From Ypsolopha sequella (lineage: Eukaryota > Arthropoda > Insecta > Lepidoptera > Ypsolophidae): a stretch of 64,000 bases of DNA. Shown one piece after another: positions 1 to 10,661 of this stretch (position 1 is its first letter; every line of letters begins with the position of its first letter). The stretch is taken from NCBI GenBank assembly GCA_934047225.1, contig OW203992.1, forward strand, positions 14,063,501 through 14,127,500. The letters are read 5' to 3'. Under the pieces are notes generated by a model that was given only the letters and a program-made list of their open reading frames with translations, ran no database searches and had not been told where the DNA came from. The position numbers were made by a program, and so were the translations under genes.

Positions 1-815
1 CGTTGATAGATATAAAATACTGGCCAGTAAGAAAAATATGTAGACTTCAAGATGAAAAAATTGCTCCTTGCCTTATAAAAAAAATACTGCCATATTTCTT
101 ACCAGCCAATATGTCAATTGATAGGATGTTTTATGGAAAACTTTGCCTGTAAACCAATTCATTAATAAAAAAAATGAGACTTCAAGCAATATGCATGTTT
201 TTTATATATATTTTTTGTTTTTGTAAACTATAAGTTTAAAAGCTAAGTGGTATGTTACATATTTAGCACAATTATAATATTATATTTTTCGGTATACGCG
301 ACACCGTTACAAATACATGCAAATGTTCAAATCTAAAATATTCATATTTGCAAAAAAAAAAGGAAATTTAAACTTGGCTTTATGTGTACAGCAGTGGGTC
401 TACCGCGTAATGAGCGTTTTTCCTTATGTCAAATTTAGTGTTAAATAAGATTCCTAGATGGCACTGTCGTATCTTTAGCAACAGAATCAAGGACAAAATT
501 TGCACACATTCTAAACAAACTTATAACCACTTTGACATTGATTGCTACAAACACATTTTGACATAGACATGACATGACATGACATAGACAGCGCCATCTG
601 GAGCAAAGCTAAGAACTAAGAAAAAAAAAACAACCAGAAAAACGCTCATTCTCATTTTCATCAACATCAACTTGAGATTGAAATTTGTCGTGCGTGCGAC
701 GACGCCCGCCTAACATGCCATCTCTTTTGCACGCGTTGAATTTCGCATGCATTTGCTTGAAGTTGATATAAATGAGAATTACGCGTTAGAGCCCCAGGTC
801 TACCACGTAATTTTC
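1..815. other. Intergenic, repeat-rich, no gene seen
   Basis: AT-rich sequence with no convincing exon. It holds a short (TGACA)n run near 560-585 followed by the common repeat word AGCGCCATCTGG. Near-identical words GTCTACCGCGTAAT (about 399) and GTCTACCACGTAAT (about 797) bracket a segment with repeated CATTTTCATCAACATC words, suggesting a decayed short element of roughly 450 bp. Short open frames here have no codon signal. Confidence 0.5.
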
Positions 816-850
816 ATTTTCATCAACATCAACTTGATGTTGATGAAAAT
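816..850. repeat. Perfect 17-bp palindrome, 1-nt spacer
   Basis: Arms 816-832 (ATTTTCATCAACATCAA) and 834-850 are exact reverse complements around one C. The arm word recurs imperfectly at about 650-670 and 890-905, so this is probably the centre of a small repeat family rather than a protein-binding site. Confidence 0.75.
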
Positions 851-1416
851 AGCAAAAGCCTCAATTTGATTATGGCATATTGTGTAAAAATTTTCATCAA
901 CATCAGCTTCGTGAATGAACTAAAATCCGCGTTTCGTTTTTTCAATGTAGTGTTCCGTTGAGACTTTTTGAAGGAAGCTAAGTAAGAGGCAAAACATAGA
1001 AACAAGCATTTATAAAATGAGAGTGACACTTTTTATATTAAAATTATACTGTTTTATTTTCAAAATCTTAACGTAACATGATAAATGAGAAATGAAAAGT
1101 GGATAACAAAACGCATATGACAAAGTTGTTAAGGCTGTATGGTTAAAAAGCCTCTAGCCTTTCCTAAAGTAGGAAAATTAAAAAGCGTGACGTCTTGTCT
1201 CAAGCAAGTCGTTGTATGTTTTTCTTCTATATAATCTCATAAAACAAGATATTGGCTGGCGGAACTAATGTGCGCAGTCACGTTAAAGGAAGCCAGATGA
1301 AACGGCTTTTATTGATTGACTGATTGAAATATGTGGGAAAATCAAAATTTTCAACATATTTTCATTTTCAAGATTCAAATGATACCTATGTTTCAGAATG
1401 CCAGCGCACAAGCAAA

Positions 1417-2817
1417 CTTCCCACTAGCAGCTGTAGATGCTGGTGGAATTTATAGAGGACCACCGAGACTTGGCTGTTGGGAATTAACTAACAGTGGGCC
1501 ACATGCGAAGCACCAAGCCAAGTCTCAGTGGGAAACATTGGCGGCACGACTGAATGCTGTGGGGGTTGGAACCACAAAAACAAGCGCGTAATGGAAAGAT
1601 GTGATTAATTGGAAAAGGCAGTATTTTAATATTTTATCAAAATGTTGATGGTTGTGATTGTCTTTATTGTATTTACTTGGTCACAAAACTAATATTTTGT
1701 CGTTTAACTGCATGTGGGATGCTCAACACCACCACCGCTTGAGCTGCCAGAGTTCTTGGGGGAACCTGTGAGCCCGCCTCTGCCAGAACCTGTGGAGGCT
1801 TCGCCAACCCCATCAGCAGTGCCGCCACCTCCTAGAGCCCCTAGCCTCCAATGGGAGTGTGAGTTTTAATCCATTTGCTTATATTCTGATAAAGTGAAGT
1901 CAGTCAGTCCAAAGATGTAATATGTAAAGTCGCCGTCAATAGAAATTGTGGACTATGTAAACAAACCGTTTTCTCAATTTTTCTCAAGGTTCTGTCACGG
2001 AGTCTCATTGAACATTATTCCAAATCATGAAGCATCAAGTCTTACCAGTCATTCACTGTATTTCATCATGAAATATTCAATAATCACCAGTTAATTACGG
2101 AAAATCATAGAATCAATAGTCAATTCTGTACTGCGTCGAGATTGCTGTCATATTTTTTTCTTATCGAATCTGTATTGTCTTTGAAAATTGGTGATGTACG
2201 AATCTATTTGAATATTAACCTATTTTATTCGTGATGTTATTTTATTCCGTCATTTTTTTTTAACAGCGTTACTTCATAATCTTTGACATAAACGTGTGTG
2301 TGATTCTATCGAGAGCTGTGTGATCTTCCAGCGTTGCTCTAAAATGTGTAGCTCATGTCCTAAAAGTAGAAGAAAAAATTAAAGAACTGGATGGGATAAT
2401 AGATACGGCCAACGACACTGTGACGAAACCATTTGTAATTAACGTGGGCGATTTGACTAGCGATTCATCAGAATATTTTAGCGATGAATCAAATAAAGAA
2501 AACTAATTAAGCACCTAACATATTTTAATCACTTACTTACCCATCTCTAGGTAGTTCACCTATTTATAGACAAAGACAACATGGCACTTTGTTTACATAG
2601 TCCACAATTTCTATTGACAGCTACTGTAGGTATGTATCGATGACATTGTTTTTTTTTTGCAGTTGAACCCATGGCACCCCGGTGGGCCCTTTAAATTGAG
2701 GAGCGCAGGGTGACTGCAGAGGAGCAGGCGGCTGCAGCGTTGAGCAGTATTTCTGCTGCTGTATCAGAAAACACTAGACCATTGGCTCAAATAGCACAGT
2801 TGCTTGAGAGAATATAA
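1417..2817 (+). pseudogene. Broken Myb/SANT (zeste-like) DNA-binding protein gene
   Basis: Three coding pieces can be joined. About 1417-1650 reads as a Myb/SANT-like domain of the zeste/Harbinger-associated type (W..LA..LN..G.GT.KT, then WK...WK). 1741-1858 is a proline-rich linker ending at a GTGAGT donor. 2663-2817 follows a T-rich tract and AG and reads VTAEEQAAAALSSISAAV...LLERI then stop, like the C-terminal helix of such proteins. An in-frame TAA sits inside the Myb domain just before WK (1589-1591) and a second in-frame TAA lies early in the last piece, so the gene is dead. The intron at 1859-2662 contains the 700-bp TA-flanked element. Proteins of this type partner transposases or act as insect transcription factors; which applies cannot be told. 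Confidence 0.5.
1927..2626 (+). mobile_element. 700-bp TA-flanked TIR element, copy 1
   Basis: Inverted ends of about 36 bp (left ...GTCAATAGAAATTG..., right its reverse complement) are flanked by TA on both sides (1925-1926 and 2627-2628). Near the right end a short plus-strand frame ends in a serine/acid-rich tail ([11 protein letters not shown]) before a stop, with an upstream HVLKVEEKIKELDGI stretch. That looks like the C-terminus of a Tc1/mariner-superfamily DDE transposase, so the element is probably an internally deleted derivative. It sits in the intron of the Myb/SANT pseudogene. A near-identical copy lies at 28841-29541 in the opposite orientation. Confidence 0.75.
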
Positions 2818-3187
2818 TATATGATGTTTCCTCAACGAACCAGTAGATTCACTGATCTTGGACACATTATATATTTTTACTGCAACATGCTATTTCAGTC
2901 ATTGTTCTAGTGTTTTCTTTTATACCCTGTTTACTTTATTTTAATATATTTTGTTTTGTGAGTATAATTAATGTTACCAACTTAACTTACTTATTGCTGT
3001 TTATCTTGTGTTATGCATCGGTGGAAATTGGTTATTTGATTCGTTTTTATATAACATTCTGCCGCATTTTATTGGCTGTTAATCATCATCATGATGGTGA
3101 ATCACCCTGTTTTATTGGCATCATCCTAATAAAATTAAATAATTCAAAATATAATAATTTTTGTTTATCATTCTTGTCTAAAAGTCT
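2818..3187. other. Intergenic AT-rich stretch
   Basis: AT-rich sequence between the Myb/SANT pseudogene and a LINE tail. Open frames here lack codon bias or recognisable motifs; nothing supported. Confidence 0.4.
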
Positions 3188-3590
3188 CTATCCATCCATC
3201 AGCCTAGTTCGTCCACTGCTGGACATAAGCCTTTCCATGAATTTGCCACTCCCGGCGGTCATCCTGGAAGAATTGCCCATACTCACACACGCTGGGCAGG
3301 CGGGTTGGTGAGCGCGGTATCGGAACCCTCGCACCAGTGATGCCGCTGCCCGTCATCAGTCTGTTCCATATAAGGCCCGGCTATTAGGGATGGACATACC
3401 GCCATCCAACGGTCCCAGGCATGGTGGGCCTCTTGGTTTTTTGCCTGTGAGCTGTCCTCTTACTCTCCCCCGAATTACTTCATGGGGGTCTCCAAGTAAG
3501 ATGGTGGTACCTCCACTGTCGAGCACGGCATCAGCTCTACCACCTTCCAATGGCGAAGGCTCCATAGAAGCCGATTCCCACCGGCTAACC
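3188..3590 (-). repeat. LINE 3' tail (VQQWT type), copy 1
   Basis: Read on the minus strand this ends in the words TCCAGCAGTGGACGAA and GGCTGATGGATGGATA, which in other copies encode the end of a reverse transcriptase (W(R)..GEAYVQQWT). Upstream on the same strand is a GC-richer untranslated-like segment also seen in the copy at 56085-56412. Open frames on both strands here are by-products of the repeat. Confidence 0.55.
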
Positions 3591-4030
3591 TTTCAGAAAT
3601 ACCTCGCAACTACAACTAACCATTCCACCATTCATTATTTTAATGTACAATTATTTTCGTGTGCTTCTAACTAAGAATTACTAAAAAAACGCCGGTGCAA
3701 AACGAAAATCAAATCTTCCGTACACATTATTTCAACTCATGGTGCGCAGCGCTATGTTTGCATAAAATTGGGAGATTAATAGGCCGGTCCATTTTAGCTA
3801 ACCTTGCAACGTTGCCACGTTGGGCACTATTGGGCAGGCTCCCATAGTGAGCAATGTTTGTATCGGCTTACCAAAGTCATAATTCCACCACTCGCCACTG
3901 CCACGTTCACCTAAAAGTCTGAAAATAGAACAGAGTCATTCGGGCTCGGGATGGTCGGAGAACAAAGCGCCGAAGGACACAAACCTCAGCACATGAACAA
4001 GCTCCACAGCAAGCACAATGTAAGTAATGC
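3591..4030. other. Intergenic, no gene seen
   Basis: Short decayed repeat words around 3780-3870 (GCAACGTTGCCACGTTGGGC) and nothing else recognisable; links the LINE tail on the left to the RT remnant on the right. Confidence 0.35.
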
Positions 4031-4225
4031 TAAGTAAGGTGGAGATGGACGGGACATTTGGCTAGACGGGATGACAGAGTGGAGCACAGAGGAGCAACAA
4101 GGCCAGTGGGCAGACCACATCGTCAATTTGACGGGATCTGACTACATGCGGCGGCCCCAGGACCGACAGGATTGGTGCAATAGAAGTGAGGTCCAGCAGT
4201 GGGTCGAGAATGATGAGATTATTGT
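4031..4225 (+). pseudogene. Reverse-transcriptase C-terminal remnant
   Basis: One plus-strand frame reads GQWADHIVNLTGSDYMRRPQDRQDW followed by EVQQW (shortened here), matching the C-terminal pattern of a common lepidopteran LINE (WADDI...DRQ.W...EAYVQQW). Upstream the frame is broken by a stop and shift. It is a dead fragment and shows that the tail repeat listed at several places in this window derives from coding sequence. Confidence 0.5.
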
Positions 4226-4890
4226 ATCATGTTGGTATAATTAAACTGTGTTTCATAAATTCACAAGTTTAACAACATATTATTGTATGAGCAGAAGCAA
4301 GTTCGATGAATCAATCGAAATGTTGCTGAGGGTAGAGGCTGCTCTTAAAATGCCGAGGTTTTGGCCACAGTGGTAGATTCATTTAAATTAATATGTGAAA
4401 GCATTGACAGACTGACACGGCAGGCAATTCTAAACAATATTACTCTAAAATTATGCTATGCAGGGAGGAAAGAAACTAGTAAGTAATTAGAGTAGGAACG
4501 ACGGTGCCTTTTGTATTTCTTTTCATATTTCTTAGTTTGTATTTTCCCCCGAAGTAGTCTTTTTTTCACCTTATAAATTATATTCTAAGAAAATTAATAA
4601 GTAGGTATATCAAAATAATTTTCTTTTTTTCAGTTTTGTTACCAACCACAAGATCGACAACAATTGAACGTGTGCCCGGAATAAGGGTCTATTCAATAAA
4701 AAAAAAATTAAAACGATGTTTTTAACGGAAAAAGGGTCTATATCGCATTATGATCAGAAGATGATAGAAAAAAAGTTTTTTTTTTCATATACTTAGACCC
4801 TTTTTCTGGGCACACATTCAATTCTAGACTTAAGATTATTTTTAATAGATTATAAATAAAACTTTACTTAATAACATTCTATTTATTTTT

Positions 4891-5060
4891 ACCCGACTAC
4901 GGCGAAGCAAAAATGAGGGTTATGATTTTGACCGGTATGTATGTATGAATGTTCATCTGTTCCCTCATAACTTCTAAAGTACTTATCATAATTTGACAAA
5001 TAAGGTTAAGGTTAATATAGCGCCCTCTAGAGGGCATAAAGTCGTGAACTACAAATAAAA
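4891..5060 (+). repeat. Dispersed repeat starting CCCGACTACGGCGAAGC
   Basis: The opening words, then ATGAGGGTTATGATTTTGACC and a GCGCCCTCTAGAGGGC palindrome, match a style of repeat I know as dispersed in lepidopteran genomes. No coding sequence is seen; boundaries are approximate. Confidence 0.4.
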
Positions 5061-5293
5061 TATGTCTTAATTATGCCGTATTGTATTGGGTATCAAATGA
5101 AAGGGCTTAATTCGCACGTTTCAAAAATATATATATTGTTAGCTGTTGCTTGCGGCTTTGCTTGCCTGTACCCGATAATTGGGAATAATTTCTATAAAAT
5201 TAAGCTTCACTCCAGTCCTTCCCGCTTCACTCCAATAAAGTGGCTCTGCTTAAACGTTATCACGAAGTTATACCCCCAAAATAATTTATATAC

Positions 5294-5730
5294 AAAATTA
5301 GTCCAACAACTAAAACCAGACTACTGTAACATCACACTCTAAAAAGTATGAAACAAGAAAATGTTCTCATCAGAAATTTATTGTACAAACGAATCAATAT
5401 TTATCGTCTATTAAATAAACAACTTACACATACATTTAAATGTTTTTAATAAATATTCATAGTGATGTTCAGAGGACAGTCGTTGTCATATGCTACTGTG
5501 CCCTAAAGCTTATGATCGCTTACTACTGTTAGAATGTATTGTTTTTTAGGGTAGGTGGCATAAGACCACGGCTATCCTCTGAACATCACTATGAATATTT
5601 ATTAAAAACATTTAAATGTTTATTTAATAGACGATAAATATTGATTGGTTTGTACATAACAATTTCTGATGAGAATATTTTTTAGAGCGTGATATTACAG
5701 TGGTCGGGTTTTAGTTTTTGAACTAATTTT
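5294..5730. mobile_element. Foldback/MITE, 437 bp
   Basis: The left arm (about 5294-5481) and right arm (about 5573-5730) are imperfect reverse complements along nearly their whole length, starting AAAATTAG and ending CTAATTTT. A loop of about 90 bp carries no ORF. Indels between the arms indicate age. The element lies just downstream of the putative minus-strand exon at 5734-5927. Confidence 0.75.
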
Positions 5731-5733
5731 TTA

Positions 5734-5927
5734 TTATCTATTCCTATTAACTAGCCCATAATCTTGAATAATTGCGTTTCTCCGCGCATGACCCAACTCC
5801 AAGTCGGAGAGCTGGTGGCGAGCTGTGAGGCGGGGCGGAGCGCCAACGCCGGCGCCTTCCGTCAGCCTGCGTTCATGAGCCGCCTCTTCCGCCGTCAGTG
5901 GAGTGGATGCCACATGAGCTCTGTGAG
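5734..5927 (-). CDS. Possible terminal exon of unidentified minus gene
   Basis: GC-rich island following a good minus-strand acceptor (GCTTACAG just above 5927). One frame stays open to a stop at 5734 (LTAEEAAHERRLTEGAG...LSDLELGHARRNAIIQDYG). In another frame the exon reads LTELMWHPLH and stops at 5895, which is in phase with a donor of the exon at 10019-10197 if the shifted coiled-coil frame there is used. It could therefore be the last exon of that gene, across a 4-kb intron holding the mariner and other repeats. I do not recognise the protein; GC-rich sequence can stay open by chance. Confidence 0.3.
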
Positions 5928-6090
5928 CTGTAAGCATTTGCAATCCTTGCTGCTGCTATTGGTGTGTAGTGCATCTTCCTGTCTACCAATAGGCACCTAT
6001 GGAAAGGAGAAAATACTTAAATATACGTAAACATGACCAAACATTTACAATTACAGGTAAAAATTTATTTACTCATTTCTGAGACGCATA

Positions 6091-7397
6091 CGAGGGGCAT
6101 GCCAAAAGAAATTAGATACTCAAAAATTATAAAATTTATTCTTTATTACAAGTATCGATCTTTTCGAAGTATTCACCCTGAGCACGTATACACTTTTCTA
6201 TACGTCTGAACTAATTGGAAAATACCAATGACCACTCTTCTTTAGACACCTCAGAAATCTCGAAAATATAGGCAGCCAGTGCATCTTCTTTGCTTTCAAA
6301 CATCTTCCCCTTTTTTTTTTGTTTGATTTTTGGAAACAGGTAAAATCACAAGGTGCTAGGTCAGGGGAATATGGTGAGTGAGGGAGGATTGACGCATTTT
6401 TTGAGTCGAAAAAGTCAAGTGTTTTGGCAGACGTGTGCGACGCCGCATTGTCGTGGTGCCTGAGAAGGCGTCGGATTCCTGACTTCGGTCGCTTGTCACA
6501 CCAAGCTGATATTACTGTTGGAGCACAAACTGTCACATACCATTCGGAGTTCATCGTTCTTTGATTCTCTAGCACTACAGTAGCAATATGATCCGTTTTG
6601 CTGAAAAACGAGGCGACCATTTGTTTCTGTGTGCTTCGTGCACGGCGACATTTCGTTGGAGTTGGCTCATCTTCAAAGCACCATACAGTCGAATGTCACT
6701 TTGTTTCGGGATCATAGTTATAAAGCCATGTTTCATCACCAGTCAGCATATCATACACATTTTTTTTCTCGCCACCGTCGAATTTATCTATCATGAATAG
6801 GCACCAATCCAACCGACGGTCTTCTGCTCATCGGTAAGTTTGTGCGGCACCCATCTCAAATAACATTTACAGAGAGAAAGGTGGTCGTGAATTATGGTTT
6901 GCATTGCTGCTGATCCAATTCCCTGTTCTCGCTCCAGCTCTACATACATAATTCGTTGGTTTTCGCGAATAAGTTTTTCGACTGCACGAACGTTTTCTTC
7001 TGTGACCGCGGTTGGCAGCCGACCTGTCTTCGCTTCATCTTTGAGACATCCCCGTACTCTTTTAAATTCAGCAAACCAATTAAATACTGTTGTTCGTGAG
7101 CAACCAGACTCACCAAAAGTAGTAGCCAAAAGTTCAAAACATTCTTGAGGCTTAAAACTTTTTTATAGTCATAATAAATCATAGCGCGACAATCACTTCG
7201 ACTGAGCTCCATTGCTGCAAGCGAATTCCCGCCAGATTCTCGGAAAAATGATGCTCATCCAAATAAAAAAAAAAAGAAATGATGTGCGTCCTATTTTCAG
7301 ATATACCAACAAACAACCAGCCTATAAGATGATGTATAACTTGCCAGTGTCAATCAAAGGAATAAATAGTATCTAACTTCTTTTGGCATGCCCCTCG
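6091..7397 (-). mobile_element. Mariner-family transposon, full length
   Basis: Both ends are intact: CGAGGGGCATGCCAAAAGAA at 6091 and its reverse complement ending at 7397, about 30 bp of terminal inverted repeat, each flanked by the TA target dinucleotide (6089-6090, 7398-7399). The length of 1307 bp is typical for mariner. The transposase gene inside is on the minus strand and is broken. The insertion lies within the putative 4-kb intron of the unidentified minus gene. Confidence 0.93.
6198..7212 (-). pseudogene. Mariner transposase, degenerate
   Basis: Starts at 7212 (MELSRSDCRAMIYYDYKK), the usual N-terminus, followed by the helix-turn-helix region (GCSRTTVFNWFAEFKRG-like) in another frame. 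The C-terminal half (6198-6620) carries HHDNAASHTS and LPHSPYSPDLAPCDF; 34 residues separate the two aspartates (HHDN and PCDF), the mariner DD34D spacing. At least one frameshift near 7155, stops around 6791-6800 and a further frame change before 6620 inactivate it. Mariner transposase cuts and pastes the element at TA sites; this copy cannot encode an active enzyme. Confidence 0.9.
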
Positions 7398-7576
7398 TAT
7401 AACTAGCCAAAGATCTTTTGCCACAAGGGGGCTATAAATGCTACCTTACAAATTATCCTGATGGAAGAGCTCATGGAGGAACAGCAGTACTAATCAAAAA
7501 CACAATAAAACATCACGAAATGCCAGCATAACGCTAATTGAATAAATGCGTGGAGACCAAGCATTTGAATACTATA

Positions 7577-7739
7577 AAGCCGATTCCGAAGGCTTTAATT
7601 TTAGTTTTAGTGATGTCAAAACTAAATATTTTTCATTTCATACTAGTCCTTAAGTGTTAGGATTGGAAGCTAAATTACTTAGGAATTTTTCAAGTTTTGA
7701 CAGCACTAAAACTAAAATTAAAGCCTACAGAATCGGGTT
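7577..7739. mobile_element. MITE family B, copy 1
   Basis: A 163-bp element with TIRs of about 40 bp (AAGCCGATTCCGAAGGCTTT; right end its complement), flanked by TA at 7575-7576 and 7740-7741. The arms continue TTAGTTTTAGTG.TGTCAA. No coding content. A second copy is at 23747-23908. The TA target suggests Tc1/mariner-type mobilisation. Confidence 0.85.
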
Positions 7740-7845
7740 TAATATCTACTGGTGAGCCTACATACTAAAAAGATTCCAGACCTACTAGACTTTTATATTT
7801 CAAAAGGTATCCCAAACCTATACTATAAGGTAGAATGACGTCTGA

Positions 7846-7960
7846 ATGGATCATAAACTCACGCCTGTATTCCCTTGCGGGGTAGGCAGAGCGTTTCCGT
7901 CACTTTTGACAAATATTGAAGGTCATTTCAGAAAGAATGGATCCTTTGACCATACCACGG
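7846..7960 (-). repeat. LINE/SINE tail (ACTCACGCCTG type)
   Basis: The words AAACTCACGCCTGTATTCCC and GGGGTAGGCAGAGCG match the tail seen at 51640-51760 and, on the plus strand, at 25925-26045 and 56850-57000, where it encodes the end of a reverse transcriptase (DRSRW....VYA..ETGV). The open frame here is a by-product. Confidence 0.45.
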
Positions 7961-8590
7961 TATACGCCCATACAATGACCACATCACAAAAATTTTCGAG
8001 TAAAATAACTTACAATAGCCTAGGCATCAATGGCATAAGTGGGCTTCGCTTGGGTCGCAGCAATGTTCCCATTCCTGGCGGTGTGGAATATCCCACTGTT
8101 AGTGGTAATTTCATTGTGTCTTCTCACAGCGGATGACCAGGAGCTCGCAGGATTCGCCTGAGAGGTAGTTCTGGAAGATGAAGTCAATATTATAACCACA
8201 TTTTAAACAAAGGATGTACCATGTCACACCAAAACCAAACTAGCAAAGTTGAGATGGGTCGCAAGTCCATCGCTTACAGCAGGTGCACAACAATCGACCC
8301 ATTCCCTTAGTGGTGTTTTACGACATCCACGGGAAGATATTGTGACCATGAATATTTGGGTGGAATGTTTGTAATCATTGTTGTATATATTTTTTTCATT
8401 GTTCTTTGTCTCTGTGTATAAACAATGAAGATTTATAATATCTGAACTGTATATTTTATAAATATTAATAGATATTTATTAATTGAAGAAGCATGAAATG
8501 TACAGGGCGGTTTAAAGGCGCCGCACACCGGACGCTTGTTTGCGTTGTAATTTGTCTCTGTGTCTGTTGTTGTAACGCACCGGTTGTAAT

Positions 8591-8672
8591 GTATGAAACT
8601 CTATGAAAGATGGCAGACTGCGCACGCACGCCACGCCACGCATCCAGTCTGGCGTCTTTTATACAGTTTCAT
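8591..8672. repeat. Imperfect hairpin, 30-bp arms
   Basis: GTATGAAACTCTATGAAAGA near 8591 pairs imperfectly with the reverse complement of sequence ending GTTTCATAC at about 8672, inside a GC-richer repeat (8515-8680) rich in ACGCACGCCACGCC. Probably a small MITE. Confidence 0.45.
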
Positions 8673-8712
8673 ACCTTTATCAGGCGAGGTATCCCTGATA
8701 TCCCTCGGTTGT

Positions 8713-9060
8713 TTATCCTACTAATATTATAAATATCAAAGTTCGTATATTTGTGCCTCAATCACGTATAAACGGATTTTGATGAAATTTCGCACAGATT
8801 ACAAAATAACACATGTTGCGTGCACGAGTTAAAAAGTAGCCTATGTCAGTTTCCGGCCCTCCATCTATCCATCTACATCGTCAAATTACATCGATCCGTC
8901 CGTTGCTTCCTCTTTTCCCATACGAACTTTGCCACCCTTTAGGGGTAGAATTTTAAAAATTCTTAGCGTATGCGTACATCATGATATCTATCTGTATGCC
9001 AAATTTCATCCCGATCCATCCAGTGGTTCGAGCTGTGCGTTGATAGATCACCTTTCAAAG
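8713..9060 (+). repeat. Dispersed repeat (ATCCTACTAATATTATAAA type)
   Basis: The opening words and the following ACGGATTTTGATGAAATTT phrase are characteristic of a dispersed repeat I associate with insect, especially lepidopteran, genomes. No ORF. Ends are approximate. Confidence 0.5.
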
Positions 9061-9512
9061 AAAGGACCTACAATTTTTTTTTTCATTTTGGCCCTGATTA
9101 TTTAATTTTTCATAGAAAGTTTTATCTTAATTGTATTAATATTATTTTGGAACAGCCTAAAGAATAGTTACCAACACAGGGCCAAATTTATCATGACTTG
9201 TTACTCCTGTGATTATTTTGTATGGAGATTCATATGTACTATCATCAACGAGCGACCGCAATGGTCTATGCATTGGTCGATTTTGCACCACACACACGGA
9301 TGTATTTGCAGATGGATGGCCGCGTTGAAAAGAGGATACCTGAAGTTTTGTGAGCGTAGTGAATGATTTGGATATCCTAGACTATAAGCAATAATATATA
9401 CATATGCCTCTGTGTAGCGGTAAGGTTTATATAAACTGTAATGCTATGTGTAAATAAATAAATAAATCAATAGCCCATAACAGTCCACTGCTAGGCAATA
9501 ACCCTCTACCAT

Positions 9513-9743
9513 GCAGTGGCGTGCACAGAACTTTTTTCCGGAAAAGCAATCAGAAGGTCAAGTACCACTTTGAAAAAAAAAAGTTTGTATGAAAATGTTC
9601 CTCTAGGAAAGGCAGTGCCTACCCTTGTGTCATACAAACTTTTGTTTTTTCAAAGTGTTATTAAAAATTTTTCATATTTTTTTTATTGTCGTACTTGACC
9701 TTCTGATTGCTTTTCCTGAAAAAAGTTCTGTGCACGCCACTGC
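9513..9743. mobile_element. Foldback element with 6-bp target duplication
   Basis: GCAGTGGCGTGCACAGAAC... at 9513 and its reverse complement ending at 9743 give TIRs of about 50 bp. The six bases TACCAT occur directly on both sides (9507-9512 and 9744-9749), an exact target-site duplication. The inner sequence also pairs (AGTTTGTATGA / TCATACAAACTT). It inserted into an older LINE tail (TCCACTGCTAGGCAATA...CTTGGCAGGCGGGTTTG), which continues on both sides. Open frames here are repeat by-products. Confidence 0.9.
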
Positions 9744-10018
9744 TACCATGGGAGGAATTAGCCGTAATATCCACGCTTGGCAGGCGGGTTTGAGATTGCA
9801 GTGATGGAAGACTAAAAGAACACAATGCTGCCTATTCTCTGGTTGACGTGGCTCTCGGCGTTCTGCCTCAGACATTAGTCGCATTATACGTCACCCATAA
9901 ATGTAAAGGGTTGGTGCTATTCTGGTCTGCCGGACACCACATGGCTCTATAACTAACTTACTTAGTTATTAGTGATGCTTCTTGGCAACTCCCTTCCCTG
10001 CATGGTCAGCTCACTCAC

Positions 10019-10197
10019 TAGCGCGGCTCTCTGCTCGTACAGACTGACACACAGCGCGTCCCCCGGCTCCACACCAGCTGCCATACTTGCTGCTCGAATT
10101 CCTCGCTGTTGGAGCTGATGGAGTTGTTGGGTTTGGGTACGGAGGTGACTGTTGAGGTCTGCCAGTTGTATGCTGTGAGGCATTTATCTAGTTTCTC
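10019..10197 (-). CDS. Exon of unidentified coiled-coil gene (frameshifted)
   Basis: After a good acceptor (CTATTCCAG just above 10197) the frame entering from the upstream exon reads EKLDKCLTAYN. From about 10165 the coding-like frame shifts by one and reads LADLNSHLRTQTQQLHQLQQRG...GDALCVSLYEQRAALV, a glutamine/leucine-rich helix with coiled-coil periodicity. GTGAGT at 10013-10018 would be the donor; without it that frame runs to a stop at 9962. The frame change implies a one-base deletion or insertion: either a pseudogene or a sequence error. I do not recognise the protein. Confidence 0.45.
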
Positions 10198-10661
10198 CTG
10201 GAATAGTAGACAGTCATACATGAGAGGAAAACAAGCAATTTCATATGAGATATTTATTTATAGTTTGTGGGTGAAATTGTGTTTTCTCCTGCAAACACTG
10301 CTTTTCATCCTGACTCTGAGGAAAGTAAACAAAATGTACATATATGTTATATTCCAATTTTTGGGGAGGAAAGTAATTTATATTGAAGTCTACTTTTCTG
10401 CCTTGGAGGAAAACTGGCACTTTTCGGGAAAACAATGACCTACTTTCCACATGAGAGATGAAAAACATTTTTGTTTATTTTGTAAGAACCATGTAATTTA
10501 TTGCTGATTAAATAGGTACAGAAAATATATAGAATAAACAGAGTACTTTCTGTTCTGGGTAACAATTATATTAATCTGGGGTCTGGGTCTGTGTGTTCTC
10601 CCGTTTATTTAAAGTGAATGAATGAAAGAAGTATTTATTTGCTTGATGTATTTTTAAGTAC

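Noticed and set aside
3356..3674. Opposed 69- and 94-codon ORFs
   Set aside because: Both lie in a LINE tail that recurs at 56085-56412.
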